A stretch of DNA of 64,000 nucleotides from JAACFF01 sp963701435 (GTDB lineage Bacteria > Chloroflexota > Anaerolineae > Promineifilales > Promineifilaceae): contig CAVPAL010000008.1 of the NCBI GenBank assembly GCA_963701435.1, positions 310,001 through 374,000 of the forward strand, in the 5' to 3' direction. The position numbers and the translations under genes were made by a program. Position 1 is the first letter of the stretch. Each line of letters begins with the position of its first letter. The notes beneath the pieces were generated by a model that did not search any database, was not told the DNA's origin, and saw only the letters and a list, made by a program, of their open reading frames with translations. Positions 32,180 to 40,939 of the stretch are shown here, piece by piece.

Positions 32180-33143
32180 ATAATTGTTTGGGCGAAATAC
32201 CCACAGCGATAACGCCAATTAATCCCAAACTAATCATCCAGAACATCTCTTGGAGGTGTAACAGCACGGCATACGCCGTCAGGCTGGCTGCGTCAAAACC
32301 AACAGTCGCTAAAGGAACAACCACAGAAGCATGAAATATACCCGGCTGCGTGGGCGCAGATGGAGGCGAAAACGCCAACGCCCCTAGAGAAACAGCCAGC
32401 CATTGACTTTGTGGAAAGCCATCCTGCAGCGACATTAAGGTAAAAAGGAAAAAAAGCCAGAAAAACGTCCAGCTCAAAATAGACCAAAACATCACCTGCG
32501 CAAACAATCGCGGTTTGGAAACAAGAGACAAGTTATCCAACATTTCTGTTAATGAACGTTGGGCGCTCTCTTCTGTAACGCGAGGAATACGCGCCAACAG
32601 CTTTGTGCCATATCTCACGGTGCTTTCGCGCCTGTTCAGCAGCAGCGCAATGCCGCCAAAAGCCAGCAAAACAACCCCAAAACCGGCCACCAATGTTCCA
32701 GTTGAAATTTGCAAGCCCGCGCCAATTAAAACTGCTCCTACCAAGGCCAACATACGCATGATTTGTTCAAACAGGCGTTCCACAACAAAACTGGATGTTG
32801 ACGCCGTATAACTTACCCCGCCACTATGGCCCATCACAACAATACGCAAGGCATCACCGCCGCGAAAAGGGATGATAATGTTACCCGCATGACCAATGTT
32901 GCAGGCATGAAACGTAAACGTCAATCCAGGTATATTGCCCAAAAGCAGCCGCCAGCGCACAGCAAAAAAAATCAAGCCGATAATCAGCATCAACGACGCC
33001 AGCGCTAAAAATCCATAATTCGCTGTTCCAAGCTGTTTGATTACTGCATTAATGTCTACAAATAATAAAAAAACAGCAATGATCAATACGATCACAACCA
33101 AAACGCCCAAAATACGGCCGATATTATTGCGTGTTTCTGTCAT
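32160..33143 (-). CDS. Lysylphosphatidylglycerol synthase TM-region (UPF0104) membrane protein
   Basis: This 327-residue polytopic protein of the AglD/MprF flippase-like family has about eight hydrophobic helices. The characteristic NIGHAGNIIIPFRGGDALRIVVMGH stretch, around residues 85-110, identifies the family; members act in lipid or lipid-linked sugar export. The start ATG 33143 abuts the asnS stop (TAA then ATG), so the genes are coupled. A catalytic aminoacylation domain is absent. Convergent with the Nudix-like gene. Confidence 0.85.
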   Translation of the reverse strand: MTETRNNIGRILGVLVVIVLIIAVFLLFVDINAVIKQLGTANYGFLALASLMLIIGLIFFAVRWRLLLGNIPGLTFTFHACNIGHAGNIIIPFRGGDALRIVVMGHSGGVSYTASTSSFVVERLFEQIMRMLALVGAVLIGAGLQISTGTLVAGFGVVLLAFGGIALLLNRRESTVRYGTKLLARIPRVTEESAQRSLTEMLDNLSLVSKPRLFAQVMFWSILSWTFFWLFFLFTLMSLQDGFPQSQWLAVSLGALAFSPPSAPTQPGIFHASVVVPLATVGFDAASLTAYAVLLHLQEMFWMISLGLIGVIAVGISPKQLFKSADA

Positions 33144-34482
33144 TTACGGATTCATACGATTCAATGTACGCGCATAGGGAATGGTCTGGCGAATGTGATC
33201 GATACCGCAAATCCAGGCCACGGTACGCTCCAGTCCCAACCCAAAGCCGCTGTGGGGCACGCTGCCAAAGCGGCGCAAATCGACATACCATTGGTAATGT
33301 TCCAACGGCAGTTCATGTTTCTCAATGGCTGCAACCAGAACGTCAGGATTGCTCATGCGTTCACTGCCGCCAATAATTTCTCCGTAACCTTCGGGCGCAA
33401 GCAGGTCTACACTTTTACACACTTCAGGACGTCCCGGCCAGGGTTCCATATAAAATGCCTTGATCTGTGTGGGATAGCCATAAACAAAAACCGGGTGGTC
33501 AAATTGCTGCGTCAATTCCGTTTCATGCGGCGAACCAAAATCATCACCCCACTCAATTGCAAGTTGTTCTTTTAACGTTTCGTCATCGGTGGCTTCACGA
33601 ATAGCTAAAATGCGCTCAATGGCTTCATCATAGCTGATACGCGGGAACGGCGCCTGGACATTTTCGAGGAAGCTGATGTCTCGCTCCAACAGTTCTAGTT
33701 CTGCGCGCCGTTTTTCCAAGCGTTGTCTGCACTATATAGGTGACAAATTCTTCTTCAAAAGCTATCAGGTCGTCCAGGTCATAGAAAGCCATTTCTGGCT
33801 CAACCATCCAAAATTCAGCCAGATGGCGGCGGGTTTTGGATTTTTCAGCGCGGAAGGTTGGTCCAAAACAGTAAACTTTGCCAAAGGCCATAATATTGGC
33901 TTCATTGTAGAGTTGGCCGGTTTGGGCCAGGTATGCTTTTTCTTCAAAGTAATCTACTTCGAAAAGCGTACTGGTGCCTTCTGCGGCAGCAGGGGTGATG
34001 ATGGGGGTATCAATGTTGAGGAATCCGTGATTGTCCAAAAAGTCGATGATGGCGCGTTTGATGGTGGTTCGAACACGCATGATGGCCCACTGTTTGCTGG
34101 AGCGCAGCCAGAGATGGCGGTTGTCCATCAGAAATTCGACCCCATGATCTTTGGGCGTGATCGGATATTCTTCTGCGATTTGAAAAACTTCCACGGCTTC
34201 AATCCCGATTTCGTAACCACCGGGCAAACCGGGCGCACGGCCGTTTTCGCGCACCACACCCGTTACAGCTAATGATGATTCCTGCCCCAGCCGTTTTAAT
34301 TCTTCAAAGAGCTCATCTCCAACTTCCGGGCGGTAAGCAACCCCCTGACAAATGCCTGTTCCGTCTCGCAAACGAACAAAGAGCAGTTTACCTTTGCGCG
34401 TACTGGCATATAACCAGCCTTTGATGCTTACTGTTTGACCTACATAATCCGCAATATTTTCAATCGCAATTTCTTTTGTCAT
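33144..34482 (-). pseudogene. asnS: Asparaginyl-tRNA synthetase with a one-base frameshift
   Basis: This class II aminoacyl-tRNA synthetase is split between two frames. The first part (from ATG 34482, GGAG 6 nt upstream) runs through the OB-fold anticodon domain (TVSIKGWLYASTRKGKLLFVRLRDGTG) and motif 2 (FGPTFRAEKSKTRRHLAEFWMVEPE). The second frame resumes with LEKRRAELELLERDISFLENV and ends with motif 3 (GFGLGLERTVAWICG). Conservation predicts that a single extra base lies at about 33716-33719, next to an A5 run. A sequencing or assembly error is as likely as decay, because AsnRS or an alternative amidation route must exist. An in-frame upstream ATG at 34566 lacks a good ribosome site. Confidence 0.85.
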
Positions 34483-34648
34483 TGATGTCTCCGCGAATGC
34501 TGAATTTGTCGTTAAAAGAGCCAAAGCATAGCTTTTTGGCAGCTTTGAGTCCTGGCTTGAATTCAAAAAATGTGGCCCAAGTATAACAGAGAACCGCTTA
34601 GTTAAAAGCTCGAAACTTTTTGTGGTTCACCGCAACGGCCGTTCCAGA

Positions 34649-35512
34649 TCAACGCCTGAAAATACGCCACCACATGCCGGAACGGTGCAGATAAGCCATT
34701 GTCTCACGCAATCGTAACGGCCGAAATCCAAAATAACGGCTGACAGAATCGAGATCCGCAACTTCAGGAACAAAAAATCGATCGACAAAAAAGCGGCTCA
34801 CCGGAGGCCAGTACCACCACCCAAAAAACAGAGCAGTAATTGGCCGCAATAAAAAAAGCGGCAGGCGCAAGGACAACCGCCGGACACCCTCGACATCCAG
34901 AATCTGGCGCACAATTTCCCGATAGCGAAAACGTTCATCGCCTGCCAGGGTAATGGTTTTATTGCGATAATTTTGCTGCTCCAAACACGCTGCAAGGCAG
35001 CGGGCATAATCTTCCACCCACAGCGGCTGCATGGCCGTTTCGCCGCCGCCGGGCAGCCAGACAAACGGCCAGCTCCAATGCGCCATGCTCAGAATCATTT
35101 CAGTAAAGCGATCGCCTCGGCCAAACAGGGTACTGGTGCGCAAAATAGTGTAAGGGATGCCGCCGCTGCGTACCAGGCGTTCTATCTCTCCCTTGGCCCG
35201 CAGAAGCGCGTGCAGTGAATTGGGATCGGCGCCAAGACGGCTGGGCACAATAATATATTCAACGCCGGCGCGGCGCGCTTCTTCCAACAACCGCGTCGTC
35301 CCTTCCACATCAACATGGCGCAGCAAACGGGCGCGACCGCGCGCCTCGGAGCCGGTCAGGTGAAAAATGATGTTTATATCCTGAAGTTGTTCACGCAGGG
35401 TAGCGGGGGAATTAATACGGCCGTTATACGCACGCCACGCATAACCCGACAAAGTCAAAACATTGGTCAAGGAGCGGCCAATAAAACCAGAAGCTCCGGT
35501 GACTAAAATCAT
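34649..35512 (-). CDS. Atypical SDR, NAD(P)-dependent epimerase/NDUFA9-like
   Basis: This 287-residue protein has an N-terminal Rossmann motif, VTGASGFIGRSL (TGxxGxxG). It lacks a clear YxxxK active site, placing it among the atypical SDRs (NmrA/NDUFA9 type) that bind dinucleotides without classical catalysis. IPYTILRTSTLFGRGD and PLWVEDYARCLAACL are conserved in that group. The C-terminus is basic and aromatic, possibly membrane-associated. It is read in the same direction as the CBS-ACT gene, from which it is separated by a terminator. Substrate unknown. Confidence 0.85.
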   Translation of the reverse strand: MILVTGASGFIGRSLTNVLTLSGYAWRAYNGRINSPATLREQLQDINIIFHLTGSEARGRARLLRHVDVEGTTRLLEEARRAGVEYIIVPSRLGADPNSLHALLRAKGEIERLVRSGGIPYTILRTSTLFGRGDRFTEMILSMAHWSWPFVWLPGGGETAMQPLWVEDYARCLAACLEQQNYRNKTITLAGDERFRYREIVRQILDVEGVRRLSLRLPLFLLRPITALFFGWWYWPPVSRFFVDRFFVPEVADLDSVSRYFGFRPLRLRETMAYLHRSGMWWRIFRR

Positions 35513-35531
35513 AAACCAGCAACAAAAACAA

Positions 35532-35563
35532 AGCGCCCACGACCATAAACAGCCGTGGGCGCT
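35532..35563 (-). terminator. Strong hairpin terminator after the CBS-ACT gene
   Basis: AGCGCCCACG (35532-35541) and CGTGGGCGCT (35554-35563) form a perfect 10-bp stem with a 12-nt loop. On the minus strand it is followed by TTTGTTTTTGTT. It separates the CBS-ACT gene (stop at 35578) from the SDR gene. Confidence 0.88.
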
Positions 35564-35577
35564 CCGTTAAAAAGCAA

Positions 35578-36222
35578 TTAACAACACATACGGATATCGA
35601 CCAATTCTTCAATAAACGGCGCAATGGCTGTCTGTACGCTGTCTGCATCCATGCCATCTACCTTAAACGTGATCAAACGATTATCATCGGCCGTGCCTAA
35701 AAATTGGCCAAACGAAACAAATTCGCCCCCTGCTACCGCAATCGCATGGGTTAACGCGTCCAGTTCACCCGCCTTATCAGGCACAAGAACAGTAACGCGC
35801 ACGCCGGCGCGCTGGGCGCCCATCAGCTCCAAAAAAATCTTAAAAAGGTCTGTTTCGGTGATTAAACCGACCACATTGCCGTTTACCACTACCGGTAATC
35901 CGCCAATTTTATTTTCGGCCATCAAATAAGCCGCTTCTTCTATCGGGGTATCTGGCGTGATGGTTATTACCTTGCGAGACATGATTTCGTCAACGCTGAT
36001 TTTGCCCAGCAAATAATTCAACTCCCACACGGAAAGTGACGTTGCGTCTGAAGGTGATGCATTCAACAAATCTCTTTCAGACACAATTCCGACAAGTTTA
36101 CCGTTTTTTACAACCGGTGTGCGGCGAATGCGCTTTTGTTTCATCAGTTCCAGCGCATCCATAATGGGGAAATTGGGTTCAATGGTAATCACAGGTGCAG
36201 ACATGCGTTCCTTAACAAGCAT
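35578..36222 (-). CDS. CBS-pair and ACT-domain protein (AcuB-like)
   Basis: This protein of about 214 residues starts ATG 36222, with GAGGAG 6 nt before it. Two CBS repeats (about 1-130) have RRTPVVKNGKLVGIVSERDLL and IGGLPVVVNGNVVGLITETDLF. A C-terminal ACT domain (about 140-210) starts RVTVLVPDKAGELDAL. The arrangement is that of AcuB-type regulators, which bind nucleotides at the CBS cleft and small metabolites at ACT. It has no catalytic domain, so it acts as a sensor or allosteric partner. It ends at a strong terminator and is divergent from the glycosyltransferase, with element F in the shared control region. Confidence 0.92.
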   Translation of the reverse strand: MLVKERMSAPVITIEPNFPIMDALELMKQKRIRRTPVVKNGKLVGIVSERDLLNASPSDATSLSVWELNYLLGKISVDEIMSRKVITITPDTPIEEAAYLMAENKIGGLPVVVNGNVVGLITETDLFKIFLELMGAQRAGVRVTVLVPDKAGELDALTHAIAVAGGEFVSFGQFLGTADDNRLITFKVDGMDADSVQTAIAPFIEELVDIRMCC

Positions 36223-36355
36223 AACTAACTCCTCTCTGTAAAAAAATTTCAATGGAAAAGGCTTGCGTCAGTAATTTTATTGTACCATCCTCGCCCTTGA
36301 TAGACCTATGAATTTTGTCACTGTTTCTTTGAACAAGTGTCACCTCAACGGAACT

Positions 36356-36414
36356 GAGGTAAACCGCGAAAAGTTCTTGAAATTCATTACTGTGGAAAAT
36401 TCGCAGTTTACCTA
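36356..36414. repeat. TAGGTAA-family palindromic element, copy F (single module)
   Basis: GGTAAACCGCGAA (starting 36358) pairs with TTCGCAGTTTACC, ending with CTA at 36414. The interior AAGTTCTTGAAATTC matches the core of copies C and G. It lies between the divergent CBS-ACT and glycosyltransferase genes. Confidence 0.7.
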
Positions 36415-36452
36415 TTTCCACAGCATGAACGAACTGGTTATAATTTGGCCAC

Positions 36453-37613
36453 ATGAATAAAGCAAATGAATCGGGAAAACGGCCGTTGCGCATCTGCTAT
36501 TTCGGCACTTACCGCGCCAACTACACACGCAACCGCATATTAATTCAGGGGCTGCGAGCACAAGAGAATGTAGTCGTCTATGAATGTCACGCTGCGTTGT
36601 GGCGCGGCATCGAAGATCGTGTTCAGCAGGCCAGCGGCGGCTGGCGCAGCCCACGCTTTTGGCAGCGCGTCGTCCAAACATACTGGCGGCTCTTTCGCGC
36701 CCACAACCACACCCCACCCTACGACGTTTTGCTCATCGGTTATCCGGGCCAGTTCGACAGCTACCTGGCGCGCCTGCTCACCTGGCGGCGGCGCAAACCG
36801 ATGGCTTTGGACATTCTAATGTCATTGTACCTGGTTGCGGAAGAGCGCGGCCTGACCCGCAAAAGTCCCCTCACCGGCAAACTCATCTTTTGGCTGGAAA
36901 AAGGAGGTCTAAAACTACCCAATCTGCTTATCTCTGAAAACGGAGCATATGAAGCGTATTACTGCCAACAATATAACCTCTCGCCGGCGCGCTTCCGGCG
37001 CGTGCCGCATGGCGCCGACGAGCAGGTTTACCATCCACGCCCCGACATACAGCCGCCACAAGACAGTTTCCGCGTAACCTATCACGGCGCCTTTTTACCA
37101 TCCCACGGACTTGACGCTGTGATTGGCGCGGCAATTTTGCTGCGGGATCATGTTGATATTCAATTCCATTTCTATGGAACCGGGCCGGAAGAGGCCCGGA
37201 TTATAGCTATTGCTGTGCAGGAAAACTTGAAAAATGTTGTTTTTCACGGATTTGTAAGCCGGGATGAACTGTTGGATAGTCTGGCCCAGGCGCATATTGT
37301 GTTGGGCGTCTTTGGCGAAACGCGCCAATCCCACTACACCATTCAAAATAAGGTCTGGGAAGGATTAGCAATGGGCCGGCCAGTAATCTCAGGGAAATCG
37401 GCCGTCGTAGAAGCGGTAATGAATCATGGTGAGCAGCTTTACCTGATCGAGCGTAACAACCCCCAGGCTTTGGCCGAAGCAATACGCGCTTTGCAAATCA
37501 ATCCTGAATTACGCGACCACATTGCCCAGCAAGGATACACTTACTATTTGGCGAACAATTCTGTCAAAGCGCTAGGCGCAGCAACGGTCAAAGCCCTGCA
37601 GACAATGTTATAA
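36453..37613 (+). CDS. Glycosyltransferase, GT4-like
   Basis: This 386-residue GT-B-type enzyme has an N-terminal domain beginning LRICYFGTYRANYTRNRIL. The C-terminal nucleotide-sugar domain has YHGAFLPSHGLDAVIGAA, VVFHGFVSRDELLDSLAQAHIVLGVFG and the conserved KVWEGLAMGRPVISG, where Glu contacts the donor. Two glycosyltransferase genes occur in the window (this and WecG-like), but they are not adjacent. The protein kinase gene follows 31 bp later on the same strand, so it is probably cotranscribed. Acceptor unknown. Confidence 0.9.
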   Translation: MNKANESGKRPLRICYFGTYRANYTRNRILIQGLRAQENVVVYECHAALWRGIEDRVQQASGGWRSPRFWQRVVQTYWRLFRAHNHTPPYDVLLIGYPGQFDSYLARLLTWRRRKPMALDILMSLYLVAEERGLTRKSPLTGKLIFWLEKGGLKLPNLLISENGAYEAYYCQQYNLSPARFRRVPHGADEQVYHPRPDIQPPQDSFRVTYHGAFLPSHGLDAVIGAAILLRDHVDIQFHFYGTGPEEARIIAIAVQENLKNVVFHGFVSRDELLDSLAQAHIVLGVFGETRQSHYTIQNKVWEGLAMGRPVISGKSAVVEAVMNHGEQLYLIERNNPQALAEAIRALQINPELRDHIAQQGYTYYLANNSVKALGAATVKALQTML

Positions 37614-37644
37614 TTACCAAAAGTCCGACTCCAGAGGCAAATCG

Positions 37645-39822
37645 ATGACGCAATCAGACAATATCGGCCGGTATGAGATTAAAGATGAGATTGGACGCGG
37701 CGGCATGGCGGTTGTTTCACGCGCCTATGATCCTCATTTTGATCGGTATGTGGCGATCAAAATTTTGCCGGCTGAGTTTCTACATGAACCCAACTTTCGG
37801 GCGCGCTTCGAACGGGAAGCGAAAACAATTGCCGCGCTGGAACATCCGGCCGTGGCGCCGGTTTACGATTTCGGGGAAGAAGATAAGCGCCTTTTTCTTG
37901 TTATGCGATTGATGCCAGGCGGTTCGCTGGCTGACCGTCTGGCGCGAGGCCCTCTGCCGGTTGATGAAGCAGCGCGCATTATGCAAAGAATTGGATCGGC
38001 GCTGGACGCCGCCCACGCTCAAGGCATCATCCACCGCGATTTAAAGCCAGGTAACATTCTCTTTGACCAATATGGCGAGGCTTATCTTTCTGATTTTGGT
38101 ATTGCGCGGCTGACGGAAGCACAGGCGACCCTGACCGGTACAAAAGCGGCGCTGGGCACGCCAGGATATATGAGTCCCGAACAGATTCAAGGTGAAAAGG
38201 TGGATGCGCGCAGCGATATTTATGCGCTGGGGGTGATTGTGTTCGAGATGTTGACAGGGAAACGGCCGTTTACAGCCGCTTCTCCCGCCATGATTCTGGT
38301 TAAACAAATGACCGAAGCGCCGCCCCATGCGCGCAGCCTTCAGCCGGACTTGCCGGAACAGGTCGATGAAGTTTTGGTACGCACCATGGCGCGCGAACCG
38401 GATAAACGGCCGTCTACCGCAGGCGAGATGGTTAATTTGCTGGCGGCAGCCGCGCTGGCCATGAATGACGCTGCCCAAAAGTTGACCCAGGCCGCCACGG
38501 CGGCAGGAGAGATCGAAGCGGAACCCGTTCCCCCTACGATAGTCGATACGCCGCCAGAATCCGGCCCGCAGAAAACAACTGAACCGCACCGTTCACGCCG
38601 CCGGTTATGGGGTATTGCCGCCGTCCTTATCGTGGCGTTAGTGATAATGGCCGTTTTCATCTGGTGGAACAATCAAGCCGCTGTGGGAACAGATGAAGCG
38701 GTGGTTGAAACGGCCGTCGAACCCGTCGATTCACAGCCAACCGATCTGGAAGCGACAATTAATGACCTCTTCACCTTGCTGTATGACAGTGAATATGACC
38801 AGGTTCTGAACCAAACAACGGCGCTGTTAGATGAAAATCCGGAACTGGCGCCGATATACGCTTTGCGCAGCATCGCGCTGCGGGAGACCGGCGACCTGGA
38901 TGCAGCCTTAACCAACATCAACCAGGCAATTGAATTAGAGCCGGAAACGGCCGATTTTTGGTATGAACGCGCTGTCACCCATAATTGGCGCGGTGAACAC
39001 GAAGAAGCCGTAGCAAACAGCGATCGCTGCCTGGAACTGGCGCCCGATTATCGCGACTGCTGGATGGAACGCGCCTATGCCTTCCTGGGTCTGGATGAAC
39101 CGGCAGCAGCCAAAGAAAACCTGCTTCATATTCTGGAAATGAATCCTGAAGATTGGGAAGCGAATGTAGAAATATCCTGGCTGTATCTCTGGAACGAACA
39201 AGATTACGACCGCGCAGTGGAACATATTAACCGGCTGATAGATTTTGATCCGGGCGCGCCCTTTAATTATTATCAGCGCGGCATCATTTACCGTGAAGCC
39301 GGCGATATTGAAAACGCCGCCGCCGATTTCCGCCTCTTTGCTGACGCAGTTTCGCCGGATGATTGTCCAGATTGTTATGCTGAAGCAACCGCCTTTTTAG
39401 AAGAACACGCCCCGACAATCATTAATGTCGCTTTAGATAAACCGGTCAGGGTTTCCAATGAAACGCCGGACGATCGCGCTGTTTTTATCACCGACGGCGA
39501 CTTATATTCCTGTTGGTTTGCAGGTGAGGATACGCCTCAATGGGTAGAAATCAACCTGGAACAACCGTCCACTATTCAAACACTGTGGTTAATGATTGCG
39601 CAAGAGGATGTCGGCCACACCCTGCACCAAATTCAGGGCCTACATGAAAACGGGGAATGGATCGAGCTGTATGTGATTGATGAATCAACCTGGGATCGCA
39701 AAGTGATCAATATCACCCCCGAAGAACCGTGGCAGGGAATCAGCGTTTTGCGCATCAACACGCTGGAAGCCGAAAGTTGGCCGGCCTGGTGTGAAATTCG
39801 CGCGCTTGGGCAAATTCATTGA
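37645..39822 (+). CDS. Ser/Thr protein kinase with TM, TPR region and C-terminal F5/8-like domain
   Basis: This 725-residue membrane kinase has the eukaryotic-like kinase domain at residues 9-270: GRGGMA P-loop, VAIK with the catalytic Lys, HRDLKPGN, DFG and the APE-like GTPGYMSPEQ. A single TM helix (LWGIAAVLIVALVIMAVFIWW) lies near residue 325. About 360-580 are tetratricopeptide-like repeats (for example AIELEPETADFWYERAV). The last 130 residues (DKPVRVSNETPDDRAVFITDGDLYSCWF... WVEIN) read like a discoidin/F5/8-type carbohydrate-binding domain outside the cell. It probably senses extracellular glycans or cell-wall state. It is a distinctive combination; PASTA repeats are absent. Confidence 0.92.
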   Translation: MTQSDNIGRYEIKDEIGRGGMAVVSRAYDPHFDRYVAIKILPAEFLHEPNFRARFEREAKTIAALEHPAVAPVYDFGEEDKRLFLVMRLMPGGSLADRLARGPLPVDEAARIMQRIGSALDAAHAQGIIHRDLKPGNILFDQYGEAYLSDFGIARLTEAQATLTGTKAALGTPGYMSPEQIQGEKVDARSDIYALGVIVFEMLTGKRPFTAASPAMILVKQMTEAPPHARSLQPDLPEQVDEVLVRTMAREPDKRPSTAGEMVNLLAAAALAMNDAAQKLTQAATAAGEIEAEPVPPTIVDTPPESGPQKTTEPHRSRRRLWGIAAVLIVALVIMAVFIWWNNQAAVGTDEAVVETAVEPVDSQPTDLEATINDLFTLLYDSEYDQVLNQTTALLDENPELAPIYALRSIALRETGDLDAALTNINQAIELEPETADFWYERAVTHNWRGEHEEAVANSDRCLELAPDYRDCWMERAYAFLGLDEPAAAKENLLHILEMNPEDWEANVEISWLYLWNEQDYDRAVEHINRLIDFDPGAPFNYYQRGIIYREAGDIENAAADFRLFADAVSPDDCPDCYAEATAFLEEHAPTIINVALDKPVRVSNETPDDRAVFITDGDLYSCWFAGEDTPQWVEINLEQPSTIQTLWLMIAQEDVGHTLHQIQGLHENGEWIELYVIDESTWDRKVINITPEEPWQGISVLRINTLEAESWPAWCEIRALGQIH

Positions 39823-39836
39823 GAAGCGATTACGGC

Positions 39837-40910
39837 CTAATTGGACTGCTGCCCGGCGGATTCCTGCGCCCGCAGTTGCCCACAGCCGGCCGCAATGTCA
39901 ATGCCGCGCCGTTGGCGTACCGTACTGGGCAGCCCATAACCGGTCAATACCGCCTGGAATTGTTTTACGGCCGTATGCTGCGTAGGTAAACCGGCATATC
40001 CTTGGGTAGGATTGAGTGGAATGAGGTTGACATGGGCAACCATGTCTAGCAGCAGTTGGCCCAGGGCATGAGCCTGTTCCAGCGTATCGTTTTTACCTTC
40101 GATCAGCGTCCACTCAAAAAAAACGCGCCGGTTGCGCTTTTCACTGTAATAGCGGCACGCTTGCATGAGTTCATCCAGGGGCCAGCGCCGCGCCGGCGGA
40201 ACCAGCGCCTGCCGTTCAACATCAGTAGCTGCGTGTAGACTAACCGCCAGACGAAACGGCCGTTCTTCATCCGCCAGCCTGCGAATTCCCGGAACCAGCC
40301 CAACTGTACTCAACGTGATATGTTTGGGCGCAATCGCCAGCCCATTATGGTCCATGATGATGTCGAGCGCCGTCATCGTGTGGTCATAATTGTGCAGCGG
40401 TTCCCCCATGCCCATCAATACAATATTGCGCAGCGTTTCCCCTTTATCCTGCAAATAACGGCTGATATGCAGCGCCTGGGCCACAATTTCACCCGGCCTC
40501 AGGTTGCGCGTGAAGCCCATTTGCCCCGTGGCGCAAAAGACACAGCCCATTGCGCAGCCCACCTGGGTGCTCACACACGCAATCGCGCGCCCTTTGTAAT
40601 ACATCAGCACCGTCTCGATGGTTTCACCATCCGCCAGCCGCAGCAAATATTTGCGCGTGTATCCGTCGCTGCTGTCCAGCGCCATCTGCACGCTGAGAGG
40701 TTCAATTTGCGCCGCCGCAGCCAACTGTTGGCGAAGTGCAGTCCGGCAGTCGTTCATAGCTTCAAAGCTTGTCACCTGCCGGCGGTACAGATAATCCCAC
40801 ACCTGGTCGGCATGATAGACACTGTAATCCCAATCTGCCAGTAAGGCTTGCAAGGCAGCGCGGTCGAGATCATAGAGATTGATTGGTTTTGTGGAAACGG
40901 CCGTTTGCAT
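39837..40910 (-). CDS. rlmN: Dual-specificity 23S rRNA/tRNA m2A methyltransferase
   Basis: This radical SAM enzyme methylates A2503 of 23S rRNA and A37 of some tRNAs. It has 357 residues. The Fe-S motif is CAMGCVFCATG (C-x3-C-x2-C). Nearby TVLMYYKGRAIACVSTQVGC and LRNIVLMGMGEPLHNYD are conserved in RlmN, and RRGIDIAAGCGQL near the C-terminus carries the catalytic Cys. It converges with the kinase gene, 14 bp apart. Confidence 0.96.
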   Translation of the reverse strand: MQTAVSTKPINLYDLDRAALQALLADWDYSVYHADQVWDYLYRRQVTSFEAMNDCRTALRQQLAAAAQIEPLSVQMALDSSDGYTRKYLLRLADGETIETVLMYYKGRAIACVSTQVGCAMGCVFCATGQMGFTRNLRPGEIVAQALHISRYLQDKGETLRNIVLMGMGEPLHNYDHTMTALDIIMDHNGLAIAPKHITLSTVGLVPGIRRLADEERPFRLAVSLHAATDVERQALVPPARRWPLDELMQACRYYSEKRNRRVFFEWTLIEGKNDTLEQAHALGQLLLDMVAHVNLIPLNPTQGYAGLPTQHTAVKQFQAVLTGYGLPSTVRQRRGIDIAAGCGQLRAQESAGQQSN

Positions 40911-40939
40911 ACCTCTATTTTATCACAACGGCCGTTCGA

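Noticed and set aside
33144..34566. Programmed frameshift in asnS
   Set aside because: A slippery A5 run is near the break, but synthetases are not known to use frameshifting and a single extra base explains the data.
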